DNA of 64,000 bases, from contig CAYQQQ010000001.1 in assembly GCA_964420125.1 (NCBI GenBank), forward strand, positions 310,001 to 374,000, written 5' to 3'. The notes under the pieces are model-generated. The model had not been told where the DNA came from and did not search any database. It saw only the letters and a list, made by a program, of their open reading frames with translations. Position numbers and translations under genes: made by a program. Shown here piece after piece: positions 15,592-25,059 of the stretch (position 1 is the stretch's first letter; each line of letters opens with the position of its first letter). The DNA is from CAYQQQ01 sp964420125 (GTDB lineage Bacteria > Actinomycetota > Acidimicrobiia > Acidimicrobiales > Microtrichaceae).

Positions 15592-18321
15592 TCAGAGGAG
15601 GACTGGCCGGGGCGGGACCGGACCGCTGCGGCGGGAGTGGGTGCCGACGCCGAGCTCCTCGACGCTGCCGTCGGGCAGCACCAGCTCGCAGCGCGTCCCC
15701 GGTGGCACCGTCACCGTCACCTCGTACCCCGAGCCGCCGGCGGGGTCGCCGTCGAGCGCCTCCCAACGTGACTCGATGCGGCCGTGGGGGCTGTCGTGGT
15801 GAGCGGCGGCCCAGCTGAGGCCTCCGCCGGGGCGGGGACGCACCCGGAACCGCCGATAGCCCGGCTCCACCAGCTCGATGCCGGCGGTGCAGCGGTGCAG
15901 GAACCCGATGACCGCCCCCTTGCTGTAGTGGTTGAGGGAGGCGTGGGGCCGCCCCTTGGCGTCGACGCCCTCCCACTCCTCCCACACGGTGGTGGCCCCA
16001 CGGTCGACCATCACCATCCAGCCCGGCACCCCCTCCGAGTGCAGCAGCTCGTAGGCCAGCTCGAGGTGGCCGTGGTCGGCCAGCACGGGCAGCAGGAACG
16101 GCGTGGACAGGAACCCGGTGGCCAGGTGCGTGCCCGCCTCGCGCACGAGGGCCACGAGGTGGTCGACCGCGACGGGCCGCAGCGCCTCGGGCACCAGACC
16201 GAAGGCCAGGGCGCGGGTGTAGCCGGCCTGGGTGTGGGGGGTGACCGTGCCGTCGGCGGCGAGGAACTCGGTGCGCCAGGCGTCGGCCACGCCGGCAGCC
16301 AGCTCGCCGTAGCGGCGGGCATCGTCGGGGCGGCCCAGGATGCCGGCGATCTCCGCCAGCTCGGCGGCGGAGCGGTGCAGGTAGGCGGTGGCCACCGGAC
16401 CGGGGTCGGCCACCATCGCGGCGAACACCGAGGCCTCGAGGGTCTCGCCGGCCTCCAGCCACTCCCCGAAGTGCCAGCCGGTGTCCCACAGGAACTGCTC
16501 GTGGGGGGCGGCCTCGGCGGAGCGCTCCACCCGGCTGTGATGACGCTCGGTGGCCGCCACCCCAGCTGCCCAGTCGACCCAGGACGTCATGGAGGCCCAC
16601 TGCTCCTCGAGCAAGCGCACGTCGCCGGTCACCCGGTGGATCACCCAGGGGACGTGCACCGCGGCGTCGCCCCATCCCGCGGAGCCCTCCATCCCCGGCC
16701 AGAAGCTCGGGGGGCGGTCGTCGCCGGGATGGGACTCGGGCACGAGGTTGGGGACCTTGCCGTCGGGGCGCTGGTCGGCGGCGAGGTCCCGCAGCCACTT
16801 CACGGAGAACCCGCCGACGTCGTAGAGGAAGGCGGCGGTGTCGACGTAGATCTGCCAGTCGCCGGTCCACCCGGCCCGCTCCCGGGTGGGGCAGTCGGTG
16901 GGGATGTCGCAGGCGTTGTCCCGGAAGCTCCACTCGGCGAGGCGGTGCACGGCCTCCAGCCGGGGATCGGAGCAGGCGAAGCCGCCCCGGGCCTCGAGGT
17001 CGGTGTGCACCACCACGCCGGTCAGGTCGTCCGCGCCGAGCGGACCGGGATGGCCCTCCACCCGCACGTACTGGAATCCCTTGGTGCTGTGGCGGGGCTC
17101 GAACACGTCCCCTGCCTCCCCGGCGGAGGTGACGGTGTCGGCCTGGAAGGGGATGCTGCGGTCGATCTCGGCGGACTGCGGGTCGTCGACGTGGGCCTGG
17201 GTGACGTCGCCGGCCTCGTCGAGCCACTCGCCGTGGGTGAGGGTGAGCGTGGTGCCCGCCGGCCCGAGCGAGCGGAGGCGCACCCAGCCGTTGATGTTCT
17301 GGCCGAGGTCCACCACGGCTCTGCCGGGCGACAGCTCCCGCACCGAGGCGGGGTCCAGCTCCTCGATCCGCCGCACGGCCGGGGCGGGGGACGCCACCAG
17401 CAGGTCGAACCCGTGGTCCTCCACCCGCACGGGCTGCCACGCCGACCAGTCGGCCCAGGCGGCCCGGCGGCGCAGGTCCCACACCTCGCCGGCGACCGGG
17501 TCGGCACCGAGGATGTGGCTGGGGGTGCACCGCCACGTGCCGTCGGTGCCGGCCACCAGGTTCTCGCCCGTGGCCAGGGTGATCACGAGCTGGGCGAGCA
17601 CGGCGGTGGTGGCGCCGTAGTCGTCGACCCTCCGGGCGACGCTGTTCTGGCCGCGCCACCACCCGTCGCTGAGCAGCACCCCCAGCACGTTGGTGCCGGG
17701 GTGGACCAGGTCGGTGACGTCGTAGGTCTGCACGGCGAGGCGCGACCGGTAGGCGGTCCAGCCGGGGGTGAGCTCGGCGTCGCCCACCCGCTCCCCGTCG
17801 AGGAACGCCTCGTAGAGGCCGTGGGCGGTGGCGTGCAGCCGGGCCCGCACCACGCCGTCGGGCACCTCGACGGCACCGGCGAGTTGGTGGACGGGTCGCT
17901 GTCGGGCGGGCCGGTCCTCGGCCTCGACCGGCGCCACCCAGTGCGCCGTCCAGTCCTCCGGGGACAGCAGCCCGTGCTCCCACCACGAGGGCGCCGACCA
18001 CTCGCTCTCGCCGAGATCGGTCCACACCTTCACCCGCCAGGTGACCCGGCGTCCCGATACGGGTTCCACGCCGCTCGGCACCCACAGGTGTTCGGGGGAC
18101 TCGACCCGACCGGTGTCCGAGGTCTCGCCGCCGAAGCCCGTCGGATCGTCCACGGTGACGAGGAGCTGGTAGGCGACCTGGTGGTCGGCCCCCTCGGGGA
18201 GCTGCCAGGACAGCCGGGGCGGCTCGGGGCCGATGCCGAGCGGGGCGACGAGGTGCTCCACGCGCAGGCCGTGGGGTCGGTCGTGGTCCATGGTGCCTCC
18301 GGCGGCGGTGCGGGTGGACAT
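15592..18321 (-). CDS. Alpha-L-rhamnosidase, GH78
   Basis: 909 residues with the GH78 multidomain layout: N-terminal beta domains (Fn3-like and a Bac_rhamnosid_N domain), an (alpha/alpha)6 barrel and a C-terminal beta domain. Seen: the hallmark DCPTRERAGWTGD at about residues 473-485, containing the general acid Glu, and EEWEG at about 780, the general base region. Removes terminal rhamnose from glycosides. No signal peptide. Two starts compete: ATG 18321 has a TACGCT box 8 nt upstream (leaderless), ATG 18291 has GGAGG 5 nt upstream; the first is used here. Confidence 0.93.
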   Translation of the reverse strand: MSTRTAAGGTMDHDRPHGLRVEHLVAPLGIGPEPPRLSWQLPEGADHQVAYQLLVTVDDPTGFGGETSDTGRVESPEHLWVPSGVEPVSGRRVTWRVKVWTDLGESEWSAPSWWEHGLLSPEDWTAHWVAPVEAEDRPARQRPVHQLAGAVEVPDGVVRARLHATAHGLYEAFLDGERVGDAELTPGWTAYRSRLAVQTYDVTDLVHPGTNVLGVLLSDGWWRGQNSVARRVDDYGATTAVLAQLVITLATGENLVAGTDGTWRCTPSHILGADPVAGEVWDLRRRAAWADWSAWQPVRVEDHGFDLLVASPAPAVRRIEELDPASVRELSPGRAVVDLGQNINGWVRLRSLGPAGTTLTLTHGEWLDEAGDVTQAHVDDPQSAEIDRSIPFQADTVTSAGEAGDVFEPRHSTKGFQYVRVEGHPGPLGADDLTGVVVHTDLEARGGFACSDPRLEAVHRLAEWSFRDNACDIPTDCPTRERAGWTGDWQIYVDTAAFLYDVGGFSVKWLRDLAADQRPDGKVPNLVPESHPGDDRPPSFWPGMEGSAGWGDAAVHVPWVIHRVTGDVRLLEEQWASMTSWVDWAAGVAATERHHSRVERSAEAAPHEQFLWDTGWHFGEWLEAGETLEASVFAAMVADPGPVATAYLHRSAAELAEIAGILGRPDDARRYGELAAGVADAWRTEFLAADGTVTPHTQAGYTRALAFGLVPEALRPVAVDHLVALVREAGTHLATGFLSTPFLLPVLADHGHLELAYELLHSEGVPGWMVMVDRGATTVWEEWEGVDAKGRPHASLNHYSKGAVIGFLHRCTAGIELVEPGYRRFRVRPRPGGGLSWAAAHHDSPHGRIESRWEALDGDPAGGSGYEVTVTVPPGTRCELVLPDGSVEELGVGTHSRRSGPVPPRPVLL

Positions 18322-18329
18322 GTCGCCGC

Positions 18330-18335
18330 AGCGTA
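18330..18335 (-). promoter_or_regulatory. -10 box of the rhamnosidase gene
   Basis: TACGCT on the minus strand ending 8 nt before ATG 18321. Confidence 0.45.
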
Positions 18336-18436
18336 GCGACGGCCCCGGTGACGGGCGGGGCCGTGCGGTCGCAGGTGCAGCTCGGTTGCTCGCCGCCCCC
18401 GTCAGCGCCCTGCAGCGGTTCTGCTGCTTGTGCTGC

Positions 18437-18449
18437 TAGAGTGCATGCA
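18437..18449 (+). promoter_or_regulatory. vapB promoter and start-overlapping palindrome
   Basis: TAGAGT (18437-18442) ends 6 nt before ATG 18449, and the perfect palindrome TGCATGCA (18442-18449) spans the gap up to the start codon. VapB dimers usually bind such sites for autoregulation, so this is the likely operator. Confidence 0.45.
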
Positions 18450-18682
18450 TGGCGTCGATCACGATCCGCGACGTGCCGGACTCCGCCCGTGACGAGCTGG
18501 CCGCCCGAGCGGCCCGGTCGGGGAGGTCGTTGCAGGAGTACCTCCGCCTGCACCTGATCGAGGTCGCCGGCCGCCCCGACCCCCGGGAGCTGGCGCAGCA
18601 CATCGCCGAGCGCAAGCGCCGCACCGCGAGCCGCCTGCCGACCTCGGCGATCCTCGGCCACCGCGACGCCGAACGCCGATGA
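18449..18682 (+). CDS. VapB-type ribbon-helix-helix antitoxin
   Basis: 77 residues. The N-terminal beta strand ITIRDVPD and helices to about residue 45 (LQEYLRLHL) match FitA/VapB ribbon-helix-helix antitoxins, with a basic C-terminal arm that would wrap the toxin. Translation is coupled to the toxin by an ATGA overlap. Expected to neutralise the PIN toxin and repress the operon. Confidence 0.85.
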   Translation: MASITIRDVPDSARDELAARAARSGRSLQEYLRLHLIEVAGRPDPRELAQHIAERKRRTASRLPTSAILGHRDAERR

Positions 18683-19074
18683 CGGTGGTGGTCGACGCCT
18701 CGGTCGTGGTGGCGGGCCTGGTCGACTCCGGCCGGCCGGGACGCTGGGCCGAGGAGCTCCTCGCCGCCGAAGCCCTGGTCGCACCCGAGCTGGTGATGGT
18801 CGAGTCGGCCAACGTGCTGCGTCGGGCCGCCCTCGCCGGGCAGATCTCCGATGACGTCGCCACCCTCGCCCATGGCGATCTGACCGCGCTGCGCGTGGGC
18901 CTGCTGCCCTACGAGCCCTTCGCCGAGCGTGTCTGGCAGCTGCGGGCCAACCTGAGCGCGCACGACGCCTGGTACGTGGCGGTCGCCGAGGCGATCGACG
19001 CCCCGCTGGCCACCATGGACCGCCGACTCGCGAAGGCCACCGGGCCCCGCTGCCAGTTCCTGCTGGACTCGTAG
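18679..19074 (+). CDS. VapC-type PIN-domain toxin
   Basis: 131 residues, usual VapC length. PIN ribonucleases use a cluster of acidic residues with Mg2+: seen are D6 in VVVDASVVV, E44-region Glu in MVESANVL, D96-region in SAHDAWYVAVAE and the last acidic position in ATMDRRLAK. The target RNA cannot be predicted; tRNA or rRNA cleavage is known for other VapCs. It overlaps its antitoxin by 4 bases. Confidence 0.88.
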   Translation: MTVVVDASVVVAGLVDSGRPGRWAEELLAAEALVAPELVMVESANVLRRAALAGQISDDVATLAHGDLTALRVGLLPYEPFAERVWQLRANLSAHDAWYVAVAEAIDAPLATMDRRLAKATGPRCQFLLDS

Positions 19075-19097
19075 CCGTCCCGCGCACCGCAGCTCGG

Positions 19098-19103
19098 TAC
19101 CAT
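19098..19103 (+). promoter_or_regulatory. -10 box of the lipase gene
   Basis: TACCAT, giving a leader of about 27 nt with a G-rich Shine-Dalgarno before GTG 19137. Confidence 0.35.
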
Positions 19104-19136
19104 CCTCGGAGCAGAGGTCGGGGGCTCGGGGGGATC

Positions 19137-20156
19137 GTGATGGGGACGACGACGCGCAGCGCAGGTGAGCGGAAGCGGCACGGTCGGCGGGCCACGGTGA
19201 TGGGCGCCGTCCTGGTGGCGGCGCTCGTCCCGGTCGCCTGCACCTCGTCGCCCCGCACCGGCCAGGAGGGCTCCGGGCGGCTCCCGGTGGAGTACAGCAT
19301 CCTCCCGTGGGTCCGGGCGTTGGGCGGGCCCGACCCCCTGGCCTCGCCCCCCGGAGCCAACGACTTCTCCTGCCGGCCCAGCTCGACGCATCCCAACCCC
19401 GTGGTGCTCGTCCACGGCTTCGTGGCCACGAGGGCCTACTGGCAAACCCTCTCACCGCTGCTGGCGAACCACGGCTACTGCGTGTTCGCCCTCACCTACG
19501 GCCAGCTGCCCGGCCAGCCCTACCTCGGGGGTTTCGCTCCGATGGAGCGCAGCGCGCAGGAGCTGGACCTCTTCGTCAACCGTGTGCTGGAGGCCACCGG
19601 AGCGAAGGAGGTCGATCTGGTCGGCCACTCCGAGGGCACGGTCATGCCGCAGCACTACCTGAAGCGCCTCGGCGGAGCGGCGAAGGTCGAGCGCTACGTC
19701 GCGCTCGCCCCGCTCTACGACGGCACCACGATGCACGGCATCGACGGGTTCCTCCGTCAGGTGGAGCAGTGGCCTCTGGGCCTGGGCGATGCGGTCCGCT
19801 CCGCGTTGGATCACGGCTGCCCGTCGTGCCGTCAGCTGATGCACGGCTCGGACTTCCTCACCGACCTCTACGCCGACGGGGTCGTGGCGGTGCCGGGCGT
19901 GACCTACACCACGGTCATGTCCCGCTACGACGAGCTGGTCACCCCCTACACCTCCGGCGTGCTCGACGCACCGAGGGTGACCAACGTGGTGATCCAGGAC
20001 GGCTGCGAAATCGACTTCGCCGAGCACGGCGCGGTGGCCTGGACCCCTCGGGCGCTCGGCTACGTGCTCAACGCCCTCGACCCGGCCCACGCCACCCCGC
20101 CGCCCTGCTGGCCCACGGTGTACGGCTTCGGGGTGCTCGACCTCCTCGTGGGCTGA
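19137..20156 (+). CDS. Secreted triacylglycerol lipase-like alpha/beta hydrolase
   Basis: 339 residues. N-terminus: basic region, hydrophobic core GAVLVAALVPVA and Cys at residue 35, which may be a lipoprotein site although the -3 residue is Pro, or a plain signal peptide. Then VVLVHGF (oxyanion region), the nucleophile elbow GHSEG (about 162-166), and a C-terminal His in FAEHGAV. The pattern matches actinobacterial class 2/EstA-type extracellular lipases, except that Glu replaces the usual Gln after the Ser. Four Cys in the C-terminal half could form disulfides. Start GTG 19137; ATG 19140 is equivalent. Confidence 0.85.
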   Translation: MMGTTTRSAGERKRHGRRATVMGAVLVAALVPVACTSSPRTGQEGSGRLPVEYSILPWVRALGGPDPLASPPGANDFSCRPSSTHPNPVVLVHGFVATRAYWQTLSPLLANHGYCVFALTYGQLPGQPYLGGFAPMERSAQELDLFVNRVLEATGAKEVDLVGHSEGTVMPQHYLKRLGGAAKVERYVALAPLYDGTTMHGIDGFLRQVEQWPLGLGDAVRSALDHGCPSCRQLMHGSDFLTDLYADGVVAVPGVTYTTVMSRYDELVTPYTSGVLDAPRVTNVVIQDGCEIDFAEHGAVAWTPRALGYVLNALDPAHATPPPCWPTVYGFGVLDLLVG

Positions 20157-20321
20157 CAGGCCGCGGGCCGGGCACGGCGCGGGCCCGAGAGGCTCCGGCG
20201 TCGATGGGTGCGAGGTGCCGCGCGCCGGTAGTGTCCTGGCCGTCAGCGGCCCGGTCGCCACGGGGGGCGGGCCGCATCCCAGGACGGCCGGCCGTCGTCG
20301 GCCCTCGGAGAAGGACTGCTC

Positions 20322-22472
20322 ATGTCGATCGCGATCACCGAAGACCACCGTGCGCTGGCCGAGACGGCCGCCGACTTCCTCACCGCCCGCAAGGCCCGAG
20401 CCGGCGCCCGGGCGCTGCTGGAGTCGGCAGAGGAGCCGTTGCCGGAGTGGTGGGACGAGCTGGCCGGCCTCGGATGGCTCGGCCTGCACGTGCCCGAGGA
20501 CCAGGGCGGCTCCGGCTACGGCCTGGAGGAGCTGGTCGTGGTGGTGGAGCAGATGGGCCGGGCGGTGGCGCCGGGGCCGTTCGTGCCCACCGTGATCGCC
20601 AGCGCCACGCTGGCCGCCGCCGGCGGCGACGCGGCCACCGCCCACCTAGCGGGCCTGGCCGACGGCTCGACTGTGGCCGGCATCGGCCTCGCCGGCGAGG
20701 TGACGGTGAGCGACGGACGAGCCTCGGGCGACGCCGGCAACGTCCTCGGCGGCGGCATGGCGCAGCTGCTGCTGGTCCCCGCCGGTGACGACGTCGTCGT
20801 GGTCGCGCTCGGCGAGGGCGTGGAGGTCACCACGCCGTCCAACATGGACCCCACCCGTCGCACCGCGAAGGTGCACCTCGACGGCGCGCCGGCCACGGTG
20901 CTGCCCGGCGGCCGCCGGCTGCTCGTCGACATGGCCCGGGTGATCCTCTCCGCCGAGGCGGTGGGCATGGCCCGTGAGTGCACCGAGATGGCCGCCGAGT
21001 ACGCCAAGGAGCGGATCCAGTTCGGCCGGCCCATCGCCATGTTCCAGGGCGTCAAGCACCACTGCGCCAACATGGTGGTGGCCACCGAGCTGGCCACCAG
21101 CGCCGTGTGGGACGCCGCCCGGGCGGCCGCCACCGGCGGCGACCAGCTCACCTACGCCGCGGCGGTGGCCGCGGCGCTCGCCGCCCCGGCGGCCGACCTG
21201 TGCGCCAACCTCAGCACGCAGGTGCACGGCGGCATCGCCATCACCTGGGAGCACGACCTCCACCTGTTCATGCGCCGGGGGACGGTGCTGCTCGGCTACC
21301 TGCAGGCCGACGAGGCGGCCGAGGAGCTGACGGAGCTGACCCGCAACGGCGTCCGACGGGAGAAGGCGGTCGAGCTGCCGCCGGAGGCCGAGGCCGCGCG
21401 CGACGAGGTGCGGGCGTTCATCGAGCGCTACCAGGACCTGCCCGCCGAGGACCGCAAGGCCGCCCTGCTCGACGAGGGCTACGGGATGCCCCACTGGCCC
21501 AAGCCCTACGGGCGGGAAGCCGGTGCGGTGGAGCAGCTGGTGATCGAGGAGGAGTTCGACGCCGCCGGCGTGAAGCGGCCGGCCTACGGCATCACCGGGT
21601 GGGTGATCCTCACGCTCATCCAGTACTCCACCGAGGACCAGGTCGCCCGCTGGGTGCGCCCGGCCATGGAGGAGGCGGTGATCTGGTGCCAGCTCTTCTC
21701 CGAGCCCGACGCCGGCTCCGACGCGGCGGGGGTGAAGACGAAGGCCACCCGGGTGGACGGCGGGTGGCTGGTCAACGGCCAGAAGGTGTGGACCAGCGGG
21801 GCCCACGTGGCGGGCATGGGCTTCGCCACCGTGCGCACCAACCCGGATGTGCCCAAGCACGAGGGCATCACCACGATGGTGATCGACATGCACGCCGAGG
21901 GCGTGGAGGTCCGGCCCCTGAAGATGACCACCGGGAACTCGGAGTTCAACGAGGTGTTCTTCAACGACGTGTTCGTGCCCGACGACGACGTGGTCGGCCC
22001 CGTCGACGGCGGCTGGACCGTGGCACGGGCCACCCTCGGCAACGAGAGCGTCAGCATCGGCGGCGGTCAGGGCGGCATCGGCGTGCCCGGCCACACGCTG
22101 GTCACCGCCTTCGACGCCCACCCCGAACGCCTCGCCGCCGGCGCCACCCGCCTCGGGCACTACGTCGCCAGCGAGCAGGCCGCCACGCTCATGAACCTGC
22201 GCAGCGCCAACCGTGCGGTGGCCGGCGGTGCGCCCGGACCCGAGGGAGCGATCTCGAAGCTCGTCCTCACCGAGAACCTCCACGAGGCCACTGCCATCGG
22301 CACCGCCCTGCAGGGCCCGGACGCCGCGTACATGGACGGTCCGGCCTTCATGAGCAACTTCCTGGTGCTGTTCCACCGGGGGATGTCGATCGCCGGGGGC
22401 ACCTCGGAGATCAAGCGCAACCAGATCGGCGAGCGGATCCTCGGCCTTCCCCGCGACCCGCTGATCAAGTAG
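20322..22472 (+). CDS. Fused two-domain acyl-CoA dehydrogenase, FadE34-like
   Basis: 716 residues: two acyl-CoA dehydrogenase modules in one chain, as in mycobacterial FadE34 (about 711 residues), which oxidises CoA esters of steroid side chains. Domain 1 (about 1-345) has ERIQFGRPIAMFQGVKH but lacks the middle EPxAGSD motif; domain 2 (about 360-716) has SEPDAGSDAAG and the C-terminal GGTSEIKRNQI. In the family the fusion replaces an alpha2-beta2 heterotetramer. ATG 20322 has GGAGAAGGA upstream; a TAGTGT box lies at 20229-20234. No KstR-like site was seen before it. A sterol or other bulky acyl-CoA is the likely substrate (inference). Confidence 0.88.
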   Translation: MSIAITEDHRALAETAADFLTARKARAGARALLESAEEPLPEWWDELAGLGWLGLHVPEDQGGSGYGLEELVVVVEQMGRAVAPGPFVPTVIASATLAAAGGDAATAHLAGLADGSTVAGIGLAGEVTVSDGRASGDAGNVLGGGMAQLLLVPAGDDVVVVALGEGVEVTTPSNMDPTRRTAKVHLDGAPATVLPGGRRLLVDMARVILSAEAVGMARECTEMAAEYAKERIQFGRPIAMFQGVKHHCANMVVATELATSAVWDAARAAATGGDQLTYAAAVAAALAAPAADLCANLSTQVHGGIAITWEHDLHLFMRRGTVLLGYLQADEAAEELTELTRNGVRREKAVELPPEAEAARDEVRAFIERYQDLPAEDRKAALLDEGYGMPHWPKPYGREAGAVEQLVIEEEFDAAGVKRPAYGITGWVILTLIQYSTEDQVARWVRPAMEEAVIWCQLFSEPDAGSDAAGVKTKATRVDGGWLVNGQKVWTSGAHVAGMGFATVRTNPDVPKHEGITTMVIDMHAEGVEVRPLKMTTGNSEFNEVFFNDVFVPDDDVVGPVDGGWTVARATLGNESVSIGGGQGGIGVPGHTLVTAFDAHPERLAAGATRLGHYVASEQAATLMNLRSANRAVAGGAPGPEGAISKLVLTENLHEATAIGTALQGPDAAYMDGPAFMSNFLVLFHRGMSIAGGTSEIKRNQIGERILGLPRDPLIK

Positions 22473-22488
22473 CGCGCCGGACACGTGC

Positions 22489-23265
22489 ATGGATCGCCGC
22501 CCGGGCCTGTGCGACCATGACCCCGTGGAACCGCCCGCCGACCGCCCCGATGAGGACCCCGTGGCCGAGCCGCCGCGGGTCACCGGGCTGCTCGACCGGC
22601 TCGAGCACTCCGACGGCGAGCTGACCGCGCCCCCGGCGGACCTGTGGGACCGCATCGCCACCGCCGTCGCCGGCGACTCGCCGCACGGCGAGCCGTCCGG
22701 CGCGGGCACGGTGATCGAGTACCGCATCGACGCCGCCGACGTGCTGGTCGGCGTGGGCGGCGACTGGGAGAGCTTCGCCGACCGCAACGACGCCCCCGAA
22801 CTGGCGACCACCACCGGCACCGGTGGTCAGACGTTGTGGGACGCGATCGGCGACGGGCCGCTGCGCGACCTGTGGCGGGCCGCGGTGAGCAGGGTGCGGG
22901 CAACCGGCGCGCCGGTCACGATCCCCTTCCGCTGCGACGGCCCCACGACCCGCCGCTGGTTCGACATGACCCTCACGCCGGCCGCCGACGGCTCGGTCGG
23001 GTTCCGCTCCGAGCTCACCTTCGAGATGACCCGCCCGGAGATCCCGGCGCTGCGCCGCCACATCGCCCGCGACACCGCCCTGACGCCGGTCGAGATCTGC
23101 TGCTGGTGCGCCGAGGCCAGCCACGAGGGCCGCTGGCAGCCGGTGGAGGAGGTGCTGGCCGACGCCCGCCTGCTCGAGGCCCACCCGCCGCCCCCGGTCG
23201 TCTACGGCCTCTGCCCCCGGTGCTCGCAGCGCATGGCCGACACGCTCCTGCCCGCCGAGGCCTGA
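22489..23265 (+). CDS. PAS-like domain protein with C-terminal zinc-ribbon-like module
   Basis: About 258 residues (or 246 from GTG 22525; neither has a good Shine-Dalgarno). After an acidic Pro-rich N-terminus, residues about 75-190 look PAS-like (IEYRIDAADVLVGVGGDWESFA ... FDMTLTPAADGSV split over strands). The C-terminus has CCWC, then about 50 residues later CPRC, matching the ICxWC...GICPxC module that follows PAS sensors in many signalling proteins. No kinase, cyclase or HTH output domain is present. Probably a small sensory or redox/metal-responsive adaptor; function unknown. Confidence 0.68.
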   Translation: MDRRPGLCDHDPVEPPADRPDEDPVAEPPRVTGLLDRLEHSDGELTAPPADLWDRIATAVAGDSPHGEPSGAGTVIEYRIDAADVLVGVGGDWESFADRNDAPELATTTGTGGQTLWDAIGDGPLRDLWRAAVSRVRATGAPVTIPFRCDGPTTRRWFDMTLTPAADGSVGFRSELTFEMTRPEIPALRRHIARDTALTPVEICCWCAEASHEGRWQPVEEVLADARLLEAHPPPPVVYGLCPRCSQRMADTLLPAEA

Positions 23266-23301
23266 GCAGCCGGCCCGGCATCGCCGCGTGCCGACGACCT
23301 G

Positions 23302-24945
23302 TCAGCGCGGGGCCGGAGCCAGCCGATCGAACACGACCCCGCCGGCGATCACCGTGCGCTGCACCTCCAGGGCGGGCAGGTCCTCCACCGGCACGGCGCG
23401 CGGGTCGCGATCCAGCACCACCAGGTCGGCCCGCTTGCCCACCTCGAGGCTGCCGGTCTCCTGCTCGCGACGCTGGGCGCGCGCCGCGTCGATGGTGAAC
23501 AGGGCCAGCGCCTGGTCCACCCCCAGGGCCTCCTCGGGGCTGATCCCGAACCGATCGACCGCAGCGTGGATGCCGGCCAGGGGGTCGGCCTGCTCGATGG
23601 GAGCGTCCGACGAGCCGGCCACGATCACCCCGGCCTCCACCAGCGAGCGGAACGGGTAGACGCCACCGAGACGGGCAGCACCCAGGCGGTCCCCCAGCCA
23701 GCCGTGCTCGCTGCGTAGGAAGAGGGGTTGCACGGCGGCCACCACGCCCAGCTCGGCGAAGCGCTCCACGGTGGCCGGCGCCAGCACCGAGGCGTGCTCG
23801 ATCCGGTGCCGCCGATCGGGCGTCGCGCCGGGGTGTCGGCGGGCCAGCTCGGCGAACAGGTCGAGGGCGGTGTCGTTGGCCGCGTCGCCGATGGCGTGCA
23901 CGCAGATCTGCACCTCGGCGGCCAGCGCGTCCTCCATGCGGGCCAGCACCTCGGCCGGGTCGTTGGTGAGCATCCCCACCGCCGCCGGCGCGTCGGCGTA
24001 GGGCCGGTGCAGGCAGGCGGTGCGCGCCCCGAGGGTGCCATCGAGGAACACCTTCCACCCGCCCACGCGACGGCCCCGGCCGGGGTCGTGCAGGCGTGAG
24101 CCGCGGGCCTCGACCACCGCCTCGATCCGGCCGCAGCAGATCGCATGGGTGGCCTGGGGCAGGTCGTCGAGCAGCAGCTCCAGGCCCACCCGCTCCAGGG
24201 CGCCGGCCTCTCCGGCGGGACCCTCGGCGTCGGTCTGCACGATCGTGCCCACCGAGGTGATCCCCCGCGCCGACAGGCGGGCGATCACCCGCCGGCCGGC
24301 GTCCATCAGCTCGTCGAGGCCCGGTCCCGGCACCACCCCGAGCAGCAGCTGGGCGGCGGCCTCGGTGCAGCGACCGCTGAGTGCACCGGACGGGTCGCGC
24401 AGGAACCGCCCCCCGGGCGGGTCCACGACCCGCTCCCCCACTCCCGCCGCAGCCAGCGCGGCGTGGTTGGCCTGCACGGTGTGGCCGTCGCGGCACAGCA
24501 GCAGCACCGGCCGGCCGCCGCCCAGCGCGTCGAGCTCGTCGATGGTCGGCAAGCGGCGCTCCGCCAGGCGGTCCTCGGCCACCTGCAGGCCCAGCACCCA
24601 ACCCTCCGGCGGGATGACCCGGGCCCGCTCGGCCAGGGCGTCGAGCACGGCGGGCAGCGTGTCCAGCGCGTCGAGGTCGAGGTGGTGCTCGAACAAGCAC
24701 ATGGGCAGCAGGTGCAGGTGCACGTCGTTGAACCCCGGCACCACCGCGCTGCCCGCCAGGTCGACCTCCGCCACGGCCGGCCCCGCCACCGCCCGGCAGT
24801 GCTCGGTCGCACCCACCGCCGCCACCCGGCCGTCGGCCACCACCAGAGCCTCGGCCACGCCGCGGGCGGGGTCCATGGTGAGCACCGGACCGCCGTGGTA
24901 GAGCACGGGCCCTCCCCGCTCGGTCCTGTTCGCCTCCTCGCTCAT
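23302..24945 (-). CDS. YtcJ-like metal-dependent amidohydrolase
   Basis: 547 residues of the amidohydrolase-3 family. Seen: N-terminal beta domain ending in VVPGFNDVHLHL with the HxH metal site, the barrel segments with VHAIGDAAND and HRIEHAS supplying further His ligands, SSDAPIEQADP with the last Asp, and the C-terminal GSLEVGKRADLVVLDRDP typical of the family. Hydrolyses amide or imine bonds of an unknown substrate. ATG 24945 is chosen for GGAG 8 nt upstream; the frame is open upstream but would overlap the VapB start. Its stop is 36 bases from the PAS gene, convergent. Confidence 0.88.
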   Translation of the reverse strand: MSEEANRTERGGPVLYHGGPVLTMDPARGVAEALVVADGRVAAVGATEHCRAVAGPAVAEVDLAGSAVVPGFNDVHLHLLPMCLFEHHLDLDALDTLPAVLDALAERARVIPPEGWVLGLQVAEDRLAERRLPTIDELDALGGGRPVLLLCRDGHTVQANHAALAAAGVGERVVDPPGGRFLRDPSGALSGRCTEAAAQLLLGVVPGPGLDELMDAGRRVIARLSARGITSVGTIVQTDAEGPAGEAGALERVGLELLLDDLPQATHAICCGRIEAVVEARGSRLHDPGRGRRVGGWKVFLDGTLGARTACLHRPYADAPAAVGMLTNDPAEVLARMEDALAAEVQICVHAIGDAANDTALDLFAELARRHPGATPDRRHRIEHASVLAPATVERFAELGVVAAVQPLFLRSEHGWLGDRLGAARLGGVYPFRSLVEAGVIVAGSSDAPIEQADPLAGIHAAVDRFGISPEEALGVDQALALFTIDAARAQRREQETGSLEVGKRADLVVLDRDPRAVPVEDLPALEVQRTVIAGGVVFDRLAPAPR

Positions 24946-25047
24946 CGATCGACTCCGCTTCGGCGCATCGGGCCAGCTTCGCGCGGCACACCACCGACCG
25001 ACGACGCCCCGGCGCCCAGGGGCCGAGGAAGGTCGGCGAAGTGATGC

Positions 25048-25053
25048 TATGAT
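25048..25053 (+). promoter_or_regulatory. -10 box, leaderless start of the second vapB
   Basis: TATGAT ending 6 nt before GTG 25060, the same spacing as for the first vapB. A TTG at 25057 is too close to be the start of a leaderless mRNA. Confidence 0.5.
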
Positions 25054-25059
25054 GCGTTG

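Noticed and set aside
15314..19429. A very long minus-strand frame (over 1300 codons) spanning the rhamnosidase, vapBC and lipase regions.
   Set aside because: Its translation is Arg/Pro/Gly-rich low complexity without any domain, and the true genes lie in other frames.
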